Assembly: GCA_032173965.1 (NCBI GenBank)
Contig: CM063283.1
Span: 85,394,243-85,458,242, forward strand
Direction of reading: 5' to 3'
Length of the DNA stretch: 64,000 bases
Origin: Sitta carolinensis
Taxonomy: Eukaryota; Chordata; Aves; Passeriformes; Sittidae
Positions 1 to 12,317 of the stretch are shown in pieces. Made by a program: the position numbers and the translations under genes. Positions within the stretch are counted from its first letter, which is position 1. Each line of letters begins with the position of its first letter. Below the pieces are notes generated by a model that saw only the letters and a list, made by a program, of their open reading frames with translations, did no database searches and was not told the origin of the DNA.

Positions 1-394
1 ATGTGCGACACAGGGATGTGACATCACCACTCATTTTTTCCCTCGTAGATTTTCGTCAAAGTCGGTCGTCTCAAAAATAAGCGTCATAGCACAGACAAAT
101 AACAATTATTCAGTACACACACACACATACACGCGGGGAGCATCTATTACAATAAGAATGTGAGGATGATTTAATTAGCTGCTGATAACTTTTGGTAATT
201 TTGCAAAGTTGTGACTAAATATTTGTGGTATTTATAATATGTAATGCATACATATGGGTATCCCCATATGTGTGCATGCATATATACAAAAGGCATATAC
301 CATGTTTTATTGATGGGGTTTCTATGAGCAAAAATTAATTTGAAAAGCTTTAATCAACATCACATTAATAGACAGCAGTTTCTTAAATAGCCTC
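1..394. other. AT-rich unique sequence with a short AC run
   Basis: No gene is visible. A short alternating AC stretch lies near 114-128, and TA/CA-alternating sequence continues to about 300 around the hairpin listed separately. A TTTAATTAG homeodomain-type word occurs near 170. The stretch may be the edge of the conserved-looking block that follows. Confidence 0.5.
244..277. repeat. Perfect-looking 34-nt hairpin
   Basis: Left arm 244-258 pairs with right arm 263-277. This gives 15 base pairs including one G-T wobble, around a 4-nt loop (TATC, 259-262). The inner stem is CATATGGG/CCCATATG. Pairing stops at 243/278. No known RNA family is recognised. It may be a fold-back created by local mutation in an alternating TA/CA region. 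Confidence 0.7.
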
Positions 395-720
395 ATAGCT
401 AGACAAATACTTTGCCTAATGCCATTTCATTTTCTGCCAGCTGCATGTGATTTGCTTTTGATCTGGCACACGCTTCGTTATACATTATTAACGAGCCAAA
501 CAGCATGCCCCTGGAGTTAGCATCCTGCCCCTGCTTATTTTTTAACAAATTTCCTCTTTTATTTCATCCCACAGTGATTAATAGTTTCAGCTAACGGCAG
601 CACTGTTTATGATCTGAGTCAGTGACTTCAGACCATCTTAATCTCCTGTTAGGCAGGTTTTAATTTGCTTACAAGTTTTTATTTATAGCACAGTATGCTC
701 TCCATTTCATACAACAACAA
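395..720. promoter_or_regulatory. Candidate conserved non-coding element
   Basis: This block is AT-rich but not simple-sequence, with no repeat signature. It contains TTATACATTATTAACGAG and CAGTGATTAATAG words of homeodomain type, and E-box-like CAGCTG near 440. Its texture resembles vertebrate developmental non-coding elements. This is inference only; cross-species alignment would decide it. No open frame of note crosses it. Confidence 0.3.
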
Positions 721-3230
721 AACCAAAACCTGCAAATAGCACTCCGTTTCTTCTTTTAATGTTTCTGATGAACTTTTATGGGAGAGAAAAGACCAAGCAA
801 GACATGGAACAGAAAATAATAAGGCAACATGAAAAATATTTATTTTTCAAAACTGTCTTGGTTTTTATCCTGTTATCTGGAGAGAACCTGTTGCTTCCAA
901 TGTCTCTCTGCAGCCAGATAATTTCTGGTCTGGGTTATTTTGTACCCCATGGCTGTCTGCAACAGCGCTTTTAGATGACTTGCTTATTAAAGCAGAGTCC
1001 TGTGGGGCTTCCAAAGTCCTTACTTGGAGAATTTTTATTTGTGGCATGGTTGGCAGAGAAGCAGCTTTGATTCTTCTGTTAATATTACAAATGTTTTCAG
1101 CTAACTTTTAGATCTATGCTGAAATGGATGACCTCTTTTCTGTGTTGTTACAGCAGTTCAAAAGACTCTTTTATTAAGCCAAGTGCTGGATCATTATTGG
1201 TTTTTATTGTGCTGTAGTTTTGTCTAATATCAGAGGGAAATGATTTGAGTCGAGAGATAAAACACCAAATGGATTTAGTTATCAAAAACTTTATGGTATC
1301 TTAGCTTCCTGCAAGAGTAGTCTGAATAGATCTTTTTGGGAGGATTTGTATTTTTTTCCCAAGGAAAAGTTGTATACCTATTACAGTGCTCTCTATCACA
1401 TGATGCCAACGACTACAGTCTGCTTGCACAAACACTGAGTGAGGTGGAGACAGAGCCTACAGAGCCCAAACTGAATGACACAGAACTGAGGTCACAGGGT
1501 TAAGATCTACTGTGCCACTTTCCCAGACCACTTCCACTCCACAGAGTCACCCTACATAATTCTGCATTTCCAATGCCTACAGATTTTCTCTTTTGATTCC
1601 CTTTTGCACCATAATGAATTAAACATCGGACTTTTCTACATGGGAGAAATAATGGGCAATACCTAAACTTTTATACAGGGGAGAGCAAAACAATGAAGGT
1701 CACAGGAATAGTTTAGGAGATTTGTGGTCAATTACACAGGGAGGGAGATAATTCTGCACTGCTCTGGGGAGGTAGGAGATTGAGCACCTTCTGGTCCTCT
1801 GGATGCAGAAGAAATAGGTGCCATTTGCTTCCCCCCAGTTTTTACTTCTCCAGTATTGTGTATTTGCTTTTGTCTTTCTTGGGTGTATTTTTAGGCCAGG
1901 AACTTTTCACCCTCACTCAGCAGTTCCTATTCCTAAAGTCAAACTGAGCATCCCATTTTGGCTCCTGAGCTTGTCTCTCTCACTTTGCTAGTTTTTCATG
2001 TTTTTGATTTGTTCCCAAAGGCAGATCATCACTATGGACTGACTCTATGTTTATGTCCTCAAACTACATTTTAAACATTGTCATCAAAATGGTTAGTGGG
2101 TCAATCATAACCTCATTGTACTATTACTTATTTCTGGCTCTTTTCCTTGTTGAAAATTTTCACCACTGTTCATCACTTCCTGATAAAAAACATTTTTGCT
2201 TTAGTGAAAAAAGAAAAAAAAAATTAATGGGGACTGAGATCCCTGTGTAGTCAGTGAGGAGAAAAGCATCTCCAGGGGATAATTTGTCCCATCCTCTCTC
2301 CTGTGACTATGTAGGAAGATAAAATCCCTAACTTAGATTAGATGCCTATCTTCAGTAACAGCAAGGTGAGATAAATTCCATCTCAACTCATCATGCAATA
2401 TACACATAGTAAAAGAAAATCTTATTTTATATGCTTTCATTTACTTTAGACTTTGGTAAGCCTGTGTAATTCTACAAGTCATGCTTAGAACAATGAACAT
2501 GTTACTAACCTCACTTTTACAAATTTAATATTAAACTATCAACTTGTGCAGAACCAGAGAGATGCGTAATAAATGTTACAAGAACAGCTTTAGGCATTGC
2601 ATATTAATAGCTGTGGTAGGATTGACTTGCAGAGCCTTAGTTTTATGATCAGCAACAAGATAATTAGTAAAATTATCCTGCAAATTCATTATCCTCATTC
2701 CTTCCACTTGTGCATTTTATTCATTACATATCAAAATGAGGAGCCTTGCCTCCAGACAGATAATCAGAATATGTCAGACACAAAAGGTCTGAACTTTCTT
2801 TAAATACGCTTTGGTAAATGTGACCTTAAGTCGTCTCCATGATACCAAGGAATTTATAGTCATTATTCCAAAAAGAAGAAACCCTGTTATTTTACAGACA
2901 AGTGCAGTTGTGCATTTTGTAGGCTTTCTCACACCTTAATTCTGTTTTGAGGTAAATGACATAAACATTGGATAGTACAGGAACAGAAGGAATTCCTTCT
3001 GCCTTAGTCTGAATTCACCTGCAGAGCTTTCCATGCTCCTTGTCCTCCCATTGCTTAGATACATAACCCAGCTGAGCTACACTGGGACTCCCTTCAACCT
3101 ATACATCCAGGGGATTTGGGGCTGAAACCAGGGTGCAGGAAAAGTTTTGTGGACTGATTTATGCAGGTCTATTGCCCTGCTGTACGGGCAGGACCCAGCT
3201 AGACACGTGAGATCGGAAGGACTTCTTGGC
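721..3230. other. Unique intergenic or intronic sequence, no gene seen
   Basis: All open frames here are below about 80 codons and match no protein I know. A short stretch at 1478-1515 (ACTGAGG...CACAG..GGTTAAG) resembles the antisense MIR SINE core and could be an old fragment, but the match is too short to call. The rest holds nothing recognisable. Confidence 0.5.
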
Positions 3231-3770
3231 CACCTCCAGTTTAGATGGAGACAGACGAACCAACGGTGCTCTCCTACACCAAGCATCTCATTTTGCGGAT
3301 CTTTGTAACATTTCACATCTTAGATTTGAAGCTCTTGCTCAAACCCCTGCTGCTCAGAACTTACACAAAGCGTTCAGCTGTCAGTGCTGAGTCTGTTTTG
3401 CACGGGGGGCTCACGCCGTGTCTGACCCTGAACTCGGGGCGGGCTGCTTGCTCCCCCCAGTTCTCACGGGACCCAGTGCACAGGAGGAGGCAGCAGCATG
3501 AGTGTGATTCACTGCAGGAGCCTGACTTGTTCCACACAGAAAAACTGCAATGCTTAGCTGGACTGACCCTGCACCCAATCCCGTCTGGATACAGAAACAC
3601 CACCAGTGGAAGGATGAACGGAAGAGAGCTAGAGAGGAATGGCTGGAGTGGATGGGTGTATGATCAGCTGTATTTTCTCTTTTACCACTGCTGGCTTCAA
3701 CACTTGATTCTTCTTATCTTCATCTCAAAAAAATGCTCCATTTTCATTTACTTTAACACAGTTTAAGTTG
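3231..3770 (+). other. Moderately GC-rich patch with an unexplained 173-codon open frame
   Basis: A frame opens at ATG 3245 and ends at 3766, giving 173 codons. The N-terminal part is leucine-rich; the middle is arginine- and serine-rich. I recognise no domain, and the opposite strand is also open across 3361-3603, which suggests base composition rather than selection. A few CpGs cluster at 3400-3470. There is no clear polyadenylation signal or splice context. Most likely this is not a gene; an exon cannot be excluded. Confidence 0.2.
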
Positions 3771-4335
3771 CAGGATTCTTACATTGCTTATATTTTGGGA
3801 TATGAGCTTCATAAAAATGCATCTGCCAAGCCAACAATGCTTTAAAATCCTTGGTTTGTATTTTAAAGACATTTAAGTTTATACTTTAAGATTTGATTTG
3901 AAACATGGCCTTAAAAATTCAGTAAGAGTGGCATCTTTTGTGGAAAAATTGAGGACACATTGCAATAGATTACATAATTATGGTTTCACCACAACTAAGT
4001 ACTTCTTGCTGGCCTTAAATCCTGACTGTTTCCTATGGTGTACTAGAAACTAATTCAATGGCTCTAGTCCAAAATACTGGCACTTGAAAAGCAGAACAAG
4101 ATGCAATCATGGATCAGCCCATTTCTGCATCTAGTACTTATGTTTTTTAGCTGACATGGCTTTTGAATTATCATTTGCCAAGGACAACAAAACCAAACAG
4201 CCCAGGTCTGTGTCTATCTAAGGTGAGAAATCCCTTCACTTGTTCATCCAGGCTGCATGGCTTCTGCTGGCAATGATGGACAGAGACAGGGGTAAAAAAA
4301 CCAGACTCCTGTTGGTTTGTTTTAAATCTGACCTC
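3771..4335. other. Unique sequence, nothing recognised
   Basis: AT-rich sequence without repeat signature. The minus-strand open frame that crosses into the following A-rich tract is an artefact of low complexity. Confidence 0.5.
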
Positions 4336-4445
4336 ACTGAAATTACCAAAACCAAAACCAACAAACAAAAACAACAACAAAACAAAAATAACAAATGAGA
4401 AACAAGAAAAAGAAGAAAGAAGAAAAATATCCATGAAAGCTTGGA
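4336..4445. repeat. A/C-rich, T-poor low-complexity tract
   Basis: The plus strand reads as irregular CAAAA/CCAAA/CAA units that grade into AAGAA units. It is not a strict tandem repeat. Similar tracts in the same orientation occur at 32588 and 43191. Its antisense reads as artificial hydrophobic open frames rich in F, L and V. Confidence 0.8.
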
Positions 4446-7037
4446 TGACAAGATATGGAAAGGTACATACACCACAGAAAAAATAACTGATAGGGAACAT
4501 CTTTAACAGAAGGGAATGTTTGATGATTTGGGGAATCTGCCTATGTATAATTTATGAATTCCTTATGGCTGTTTTTTACTATGTAATGCTTTATACTCCG
4601 TATGCTAAGAAGACAAGGAAAAGAAGTTAATGTCTGTGCATGAGAAGGTTGATAGCTAAAGACTATGAGCACCTGAATAGATTTTACCCAAGGAAAATAA
4701 AAGGTTAAGGGCCATGTTTTTCTCTCCCTGCCTCTCCAGAGGGGTATAGATGGGGATAGTGGAAAATCCCAGACAAGTGAAAAAAGATATCAGATACTAA
4801 TCCTGGGTCTTAAAAAAAAATCACAGAGCCTAAGTGACTCCTGTGAGACTCCAAGGGCCCAGAGACAAAGGCAGCTTGTTTAGGAGAAGAGAGCCTGGAG
4901 GCAGCTCTCTGAGCAGAGACACACCAGGGAGGATGAAAGATGCTGCTGCTTGGGTGGGGAGAGAGAGAGAAAGCCAGGCTGAGCCTGGAAGACAGGGTGG
5001 AAATGTCATCTTCACATGCAAGGGATGCAAGGGATACAGCAAAAAATGATGGGAAAATTTAGATAAGGAAAAGTGTGCAGATCTTTTATTGCCTTGTCTA
5101 GAGATACACACTGCTTCTCAAATCTAACAGGGAAAAGCTCCAACCACTTATTTTTTTGGAAAGCTTGCAGAACCTGAAGTGGTCACAGAGTCTGGACAAA
5201 GTGATACACACAGCAAATTTTGGTAGCCTCCTTAGGCTAAAGCAAGCCTGTGTGCTGGTTGTCCCTCTGGGCTAGGCCCGCAGATAGCAGGATGAATGTT
5301 GTCCGTGTGCTTGGAAAAAGCCTGAAGTGGCTCAAGTGAAAACCAAGTTCATGTCTCTGTTCCCAGGAAAAATTTTCTTCAAGCATCATCCTTCTTATGC
5401 TGTGAGGCTGCTGAAGCTTTGAGCTTTCTCATCTGATGAACATGAGAGAGAACCAGCTGCTGCACCAGCAACTATATTTAGCAGTCTATTCTGCTACTGA
5501 TGCATATATACCTGGTACCTATCACCTATAACAAGAATTATTCTGGAGAATAAGGAGAACAGGCCTTTTAGGATTCCGTTCATATTAACAAAATGTCTGA
5601 GGAAAATTACTCTCTTTTTGTCCATGCTAAATTATTCCAGCTATTCATTAATACTCATTAAGTTTTTAAGGGCTGGCATTTTTAGTAAAAAATAGTTTTC
5701 ACTGACAGAAAAAAGCCACCCAGATAAATGAAGAAAATGTTTATTCAGTTTAATAGGCATGATTTTCTCTTTTGGTGCTCAATTCAAAATCAGGATCTGA
5801 AGTCAACAAAGGTTAGATCAGGTCTACAATTTTTTTAATTGGGCTCTTTTCATTTACATTGAAATACTCTGAAAAGGCAGAGCTATAATGGACCATTACA
5901 TATGCGTACATGCAATATGAGAAAAATTAATATTATCTTGGATTTGCTCAGTATTTATTCAGCATTCATGAGTAAACAACAAATAACTTGATAATACTAA
6001 TGAAAAAAGAAATCCTGTGGAAAACCCACACAGCTGGAGAGAAACTTTTTTACAGTGTGAAGCCCACATTCTCTCCCACCAATCTATTGTCATTATTCTG
6101 AATAATATTTTTTACCTCCACGGGCAAAGTGACAGGCTTGCAATTTCTATATAAAATTGCATGGTTTTTAACAGAAGCTTGTATGTGAGCCCTTTTATGG
6201 CTGGGTGACTTTAAGTATAGTCAATATTATTGCAAAAAAAAAATTAAAATTAAATTAATTCTGTTGGCAAAAATTAGATTTTCAGAAATTGTCAGAAATA
6301 TGATGTTTTTTCACCATCTTCATTATAATCTGTACAGTGGGACTGTTTGGACAGATCACTTAAAGGCCTATAATTTCAGAAAACATTAAAATTTTGTACA
6401 TTAAATAACTGTGTAATTTCCAAGTATCTCACTTTTGAAGCCCATGTGATAGCGTTACTTCCTATGTTACTAAATCCTTAGCAACTTTAAGAATGACACA
6501 ATGCTCTATACACAGTAAATGGCATTTAGCACTAATTATAAAGGACAGATACTATGGCATTTTGGTTGCTCAAAACTTGATTGGTATTCAGTCAGTCTCT
6601 CTTAAAGTACGCTATTAACATCGCTGCAGACAAGTGGCTGTGTATGTTCTTGTATTTCCTTCAAAACCAAATTTTACTTCTCACATTTTCAAAGAAAAAC
6701 CCAACCCAGTATGTCCCACGGACAGAGAACTACAACGGCAAAAACTTGCCAAAATATAAATAATTTAAAATGTTAGAGAGTTTCAACCACATTTTTTGCT
6801 GTGTGGCTAGCTAGTACTGTATTGTCCAAAGTCCTTGAGTTTTTGCACAAGACAGGAAGAAACCACTGAAAATTAGACTGCATCCCTCCTAACACAGTGG
6901 GGGAATCACACCTGAGTGCTGGCCCACAGCTCTTCATACCATTATATCACTGACAGCAGCATGGTTTTCACTGGGGCCAGCTCTTGCAAAGAAAAACCCC
7001 GCATGCCTGGGGTCTTTCCCAACAGGCAGCATGGGTG
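4446..7037. other. Unique AT-rich sequence, no gene seen
   Basis: No repeat family or coding frame is recognised. Weakly GC-richer DNA lies at 4830-5300, where both strands carry short open frames, arguing against coding. 5560-6580 is strongly AT-rich and might contain conserved blocks, but no feature stands out. Confidence 0.5.
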
Positions 7038-7101
7038 AAGAGAGCTTAGCTTTTTGGGCACTCTGCTGGACGGCTGTAAGAGAGCTTAGCTTTTTGGGCA
7101 C
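7038..7101 (+). repeat. 24-bp direct repeat with 40-bp period
   Basis: Bases 7038-7061 and 7078-7101 are identical (each begins AAGAGAGCTTAGC and ends TTTTTGGGCAC). They are separated by a unique 16-bp spacer. The pattern is a 1.6-copy tandem duplication. Lack of mismatches suggests a recent event. Confidence 0.9.
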
Positions 7102-7369
7102 GAGCCACGCAATGCTGATTAGCCTCAGGCAAAGAGAACACTTATTAGTCCATTTTACTTATTAGTACAGACATTGCAATGGAATATTCTTGAAAGTGAT
7201 TTAATTTCCTTTTATTAGACTACTCTTTTCTCCCACAATTTCCTTAAAGTCTTTCTGCTAAGTGAAGCTAACTGCTAACTCATGTGTTGCTCCTAAATAT
7301 GATTAAATAAGATTAACAGAAGAATATTTGTCTCAGCTCCCAAATGAGGAAAGCTGCCTCTCTCAGACA
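7102..7369. other. Unique sequence, nothing recognised
   Basis: AT-rich, with no repeat or coding signature. Confidence 0.5.
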
Positions 7370-7500
7370 TAAACAGAGAGCTCATGCATCCTGGGTCAGA
7401 CCAAAATGTGACAGTGGTGGGAGAGTTCCCGATGATCACCTCCACTTGTGCAAAATCAAGCACCACATAAGGAATTTCCTAGATATAAGAGAATGTCTTC
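7370..7500 (-). mobile_element. Possible ancient CR1/L3-type 3' fragment
   Basis: The words CATAAACAG and CTGGGTCAGACCAAAATG (7386-7411) resemble the antisense of an old amniote CR1/L3 3' region, which commonly contains a CTGGGTCAGACCA core. The match is short and the rest too decayed to confirm. A sensitive profile search against reptile repeat libraries would decide. Confidence 0.3.
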
Positions 7501-10500
7501 TGAAAATATTAGTGCAGGAGACAGGAAAAGGTGCATGGCCAAAGTGCTTGTGCAGTGTCAGCCACTGAAACCCATCTCAAACTAATGCAGGTTTTCAGAG
7601 ACAGCTTCAGGTGGGGATGGCAGTAGGTGTGTCACCCTGCAGGCTCACAGGGCAAAGCAGGGCTGTGCCTGTAGGCATCAGGGACTGTGGGACAGTGACT
7701 GCCTGGCTCTGCAGCCACAACTGCAGTCTGCAGCCCAGAACACATAGAGTTAGGGGCTCTGCCTCTCCCTCCAGTACTCTATCACCATCCCTGGAAACAT
7801 GGCAAAGCAAATGGGATTGCTCTTTTGGTTAGGCAGACACTTCAACAGCATCTAGTTAACATTCTCTAGTCAGAATGTCAGCGTTGCTCCTTAATGCCTG
7901 TTTAATCAAGGAGGAAACCATTGTCACCATAGAGTCTACTGAAGGGCTCTGTCATCTCAAGTCACACCTCCCCGTGGTTTCAATTTGTTTTGTGTCAGTC
8001 TTACTAAGGGGGTAGAAAGTCAGATTTTCTCTAAAGACAGCAGCTGAAGGCTCAAGCCACAGGCTCCCTGCAGTGCAGATACCTGCTATTGCCCAGATTT
8101 TATTCTTCTTTTGTTAGGACTGATAAGACAGATCCTTTCTGGTATTATTTTGGTAATAATTTTGTTGGCCTCAGAGGAGCTGTGACAGGGCTATATAAAA
8201 TGAGGATCTATCTGGCCCTTTGCCCTTAATAACAAGGAATCATTTCTCTGTATTGGAACAAGATGGTGATTATGCTTTTTCCCCCAGCTTTGTGAAACAC
8301 TCTAAACAGAGGGAAAAATTAGTAAGTATTTTACTGTATTATTTTTGTATAGCAAAGAGGCTGGAAAATTCATTCTGGATTCTCTCTTGCTTTGTTAAAT
8401 AACAGGGTATATACAGTCACAATAAACCTGCAATTTTTAAAATTAATTTTACCAAATTAGCACTGTAGTGTTTCATTTTTATACTGACCTGACTTTCCCT
8501 AACACAAAGACTTAGCACACCAGCTACTTGAGTTCTAAAAGAAATATGGATCCTTTTTGTCTGTAGCATTCTGTTCAGTTCAAAAAAGATCAGGTTTTCC
8601 TGTATTTGAAAATGTCAGTGGCCCAGCACACGGGTGGCTAATGGCACAAAGTGTGCCTCCATATCCTGCACTGGCACCTGAAGACTGAAAGACAGATTAC
8701 CTTTGAGTGGTGTTAGTTCTAAAGCTATAGTCCCACATATGAGTTTCTAGCTTCATCTCCTATTTCCGCTAAAACGTTTATAGTTTTTATCTTTTTAAGG
8801 TGGTACTTAATAACTGACGTCACGATTTACTATGTTCAAGTTTTAAATATACAGCATACTTCAACCCTCAGATTCCTTTGAGACAGTAGTTTTAACAAAA
8901 ACAGTGGAAGCAGCAAAAATCCAGGGGTGACAATTCAGGGGAACAGCTGATGCACAACTAATTTATGGTTGGTTGACATTATCACTGTTAGTGTAGCATT
9001 TCATGCATTTTATATGGTGTTCTGTACCTCAGACTATTATCTGTTAATGGTCAGGGAAGCAATATTTACAGGTCTAAGTTTAAAATGTTGGCTGTGAAGG
9101 TTTGTTGACAGTTGAAAACCACAATGTGGGCAATAAAAAGGATGTGCCATGCATGGTGGCCAAACAGGAGCAGGTTCTATTCAGATGAGCTAACAGTAAG
9201 TAGCAGATCACCTGGAGAGGGACTATGATGATCTGAGAAGTCATGAAAAGGGACAAAACGCATGAAAAGTAAGTAATCTCCCTCCAGCCTTTTGGATGGA
9301 GAAAGACTCTGGCTTAAGCAGATACGCAGAGTCCAAGGCACCACATACAGAGGCTGTATCCTGAAATTTCCATGGTGTGAAGAGTCAAGGGGATGGTGGT
9401 GTATACAGGTATGGCTCTCTGTAATCACTGCAGCTTATGTAGCAAAGTATCTTTAGCTCTGGTACTGCTGCTAATTTTGCTCTAACAGCACAAGGTACCG
9501 TATGGACTGCTAATTCTCCCTGAGAAGCTGGAGAAGCTCCAGGCAGAGCTTGCTGAAGCTCTGCGGTGCTGCTTCCACACCACTGGCAGTACCCAGGCTG
9601 GCTGGAGGAACGCTGACAAAGGTACAGTGACTGCTCAGAAAAGGGACTGTACAGCTGAGCTGGGTGTACGTGTGGTAAGAAGGGCAATGTATATAGGTGA
9701 GTACTGCAGGTTGCATTAAATGGCTCAAAATATGTCTCAGTATTTCTGGGATTTAGTGCCTTGAGTGAAATGCTAGATTTTCCAAACACTCTTGGGTATG
9801 TACGATTTTTTATTTATTTAAGAAAGACAAAAAGAATAATACTGAGGAAATGCAATGAACAGTATACATCAGCCAAAATAATGCTTTAATTGCTCTGAAA
9901 TTTAGGATGCTAAAAGCAAAGCCATTCTGTGGCAGTACTTCCGAAAGACTACAATGAAAAAAAAATGACATTTTATGCATCTGATACATTATTTAACACA
10001 ATTCTGACACTTTGGAGTACTTCTGTATTCAATGAGACTAATCAAATGTCTGCAAACTGAGGCTGCTCATAAGTCTCCATACCTTCTCTCTCCTTCACCA
10101 TCTCTCTTTTGCCTGAAGTTGGTGTTTTCCTCCAGAAATTTTCCAGGAGTTTCCCACGAGGTTCAGTCACAACAGCTAAACTGAATTCCTGCACAAAGAT
10201 TCTTGTCTGGGGCTGGACTTCTCACCTTCCTCTTAATGTTGCCCAGCAGTTTCTTTCCAGCAGTGTGACTGCAAAGAAATGCTCTGCTAGTGCAGAGGCA
10301 GCTATTGCACGAGCATTGTGCAGCAAAGTGGGTCTCATTCCACCTGCAAAGTTTTCCCTCTGCTTTGGAAAGCAACAGGAGTGTTTAGAAATATACTGCT
10401 GATTACCATATTTGTGTTCTGTAATTCTTCACATGTCCGACTCCATCAGGAGCTTAACTGCAGCCAGTGGGATCTTACAGTCATTAACATTTACGAGGCA

Positions 10501-11814
10501 ACAGTTCACAGTTGTTGAACTAACAACCTACCTCTAAGAAACTCATTTTTCTCCCCTCTAAGTATTGACATGTGCTCCACTGACTGTGATGCTTATTCAC
10601 AGTGACAGTGTGTTTGGTAGAATTTCATGTTTTCATAGGATTTGTCTTGTGCAGACAGTTTATAATTTACCTCTGCTCTTGTTTTAATTCAATCAGCTGA
10701 TGGAGTGCAGCTGATCTCATGGCACATATGGCTGTTCAGGTTTGAAAAAAGGCCCTGAATATTTGATGGCTCGATCCTTAATGCTTTCTGCTAAAGAATT
10801 GGCAAGACTGCTAATGAGCCAAGGGATCCCAAGTGGGGAAGGGAAAAAATACAGAATTAGATTCTGTTTACATTCTTTTTTTTACCTTATACTCAAGTAA
10901 GAAGTGCAGTGCTTTACACACTCTGATTAGATTCACAGGGTAGAGAGAGTCAAGTAAATCACTCATCAAAGCCATCACACTTAAAATGTCATTTTCATAA
11001 GTGGATGTCCTGTGGTCATGAGGAGTCACAACCTATTTCAAGGCCATCTGTGGGTGCTTATCCCTCCCTGCACAGGAGGTTCATGGCACCAAGGAGAGTT
11101 GTCCTTCACTGAGGCGGATGTTCACAGCTGGAGTCCATGTCCTTTCACTGCCTCCCAATGGCTTTTTCTATCTCCTCTGAAGGAAATTATCTACCCTCCA
11201 CTGCAGACCCCAGCCTGTCTCCCCACTGCTCCATGCCATTTCAAAGGAAGTGGTTTCTTCTGTGTTGAGTGGCTGTGCTTGGTTTTTCTCCAGCCCTTTC
11301 TCTGCATTCCTCTCGCTCCTCCAGCTTCCCGCTGTCTTCGCATTCTGCAGCCAAGCACTGTTTGCAGGCCAAACACTCAAACTGTGCCTCTCTCTACCCA
11401 GTTCAATGACACTGCTCATGTCAACACAAAAAAATCCAGGGAATTCACAAGGAACCTCTTCAATAATCAAAAGCTCAGCTTGCCTGTGGGTTTCCTTCCA
11501 AAAAAGCTACCACAGCTTTAGGAAATCACAGCTAAGACTGTACGAATAGCCGGATCAATCTCCACTTACCTTACAAATCAAGAACTGCCTGCACTCAACA
11601 CACTCTCTTACTTCTTAAATCCATGGCAAATATTCCCAGAGTGCATCCTATATTTGCTGCAACAGTTAACTTAGTGGAGAGGCAGGACTCTTGTTGCTCC
11701 AGTTCTTTGAAGGTACTGCAGTAAAATAAATGTTTACTTTAACCCCCACCAGTCATAACAAAATACACAGCTCCACACACTAATAAAGTCAAATAGAAAT
11801 AAGCCAAAATTACT
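7501..11814. other. Unique sequence with unexplained open frames, no gene seen
   Basis: Open frames at 9385-9789 (minus, 134 codons) and 11012-11521 (plus, 169 codons) are the longest. Both lie in somewhat GC-richer DNA, overlap open frames on the other strand, and show no domain, signal or family match that I know. 8400-9060 and 9800-10080 are AT-rich. No repeat family is seen. Confidence 0.4.
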
Positions 11815-12317
11815 ATCATAGAATCACAGACCCATCATAGAATGGTTTGGGTCAGAAGGGGCCTTCCAGATCTTCTAGTTCCAACCCTCCTTCCAAGGGC
11901 AGGGCTACTTTCCACAAGACCAGGCTGCTTAGGGCCCCGTCCAACCTGGCCTTAAACACCTCCAGGAATGGGGCATCCACACTTTCTCTGGGCAGCCTGT
12001 TGTTTCCGTGCCTCCCCATTTCAGACTAAATAACTTCTTCCTAGTATCTGATCTAAACCTAATCTCTTTTAGTTTGAATCCATTCCCCCTTGCTCTCATG
12101 GAAAGTCTTTCTCCCTCTTTCTTGTAAGCTTCCTTTAGGTACTGGAAGGCTGTAATTAAGCAGTCTCTTTTCCAGGCTAAACAATTCCAGTTGTCTCAGC
12201 CTTTACTCACAGGAGAGGCACTCCTTCCCTCTATTCAGCTTGGTGGCCTCCTCTGGACTTGCTCCAACTAATTGATGTCCTTCCTGTGCTGGGGACCCCA
12301 GAACTGAAGCAATCTTG
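11815..12317 (-). mobile_element. CR1 LINE, 5'-truncated, minus strand
   Basis: Read on the plus strand, the sequence starts with the antisense of the CR1 3' tail (ATCATAGAATCACAGA), followed by TAGAATGGTTTGGGTCAGAA, the hallmark antisense CR1 3' UTR. It continues through antisense pol C-terminal sequence to TGCTGGGGACCCCAGAACTG near 12290-12310, where similarity stops. At about 0.5 kb it is a typical dead-on-arrival 5' truncation. The CR1 tail lacks poly-A and usually lacks a clear target-site duplication; none is seen. Several frame breaks show it is not coding. Confidence 0.95.

Noticed and set aside
3245..3766. 173-codon plus-strand frame as a gene
   Set aside because: No recognised domain, overlapping open frame on the other strand, and no supporting signals.
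4171..4500. 109-codon hydrophobic minus-strand frame resembling a membrane protein
   Set aside because: Its core is the antisense of the A-rich tract at 4336-4445, so the apparent membrane segment is compositional.
11012..11521. 169-codon plus-strand frame as a gene
   Set aside because: Overlaps open frames in other frames and strands, no recognised family, ordinary composition.
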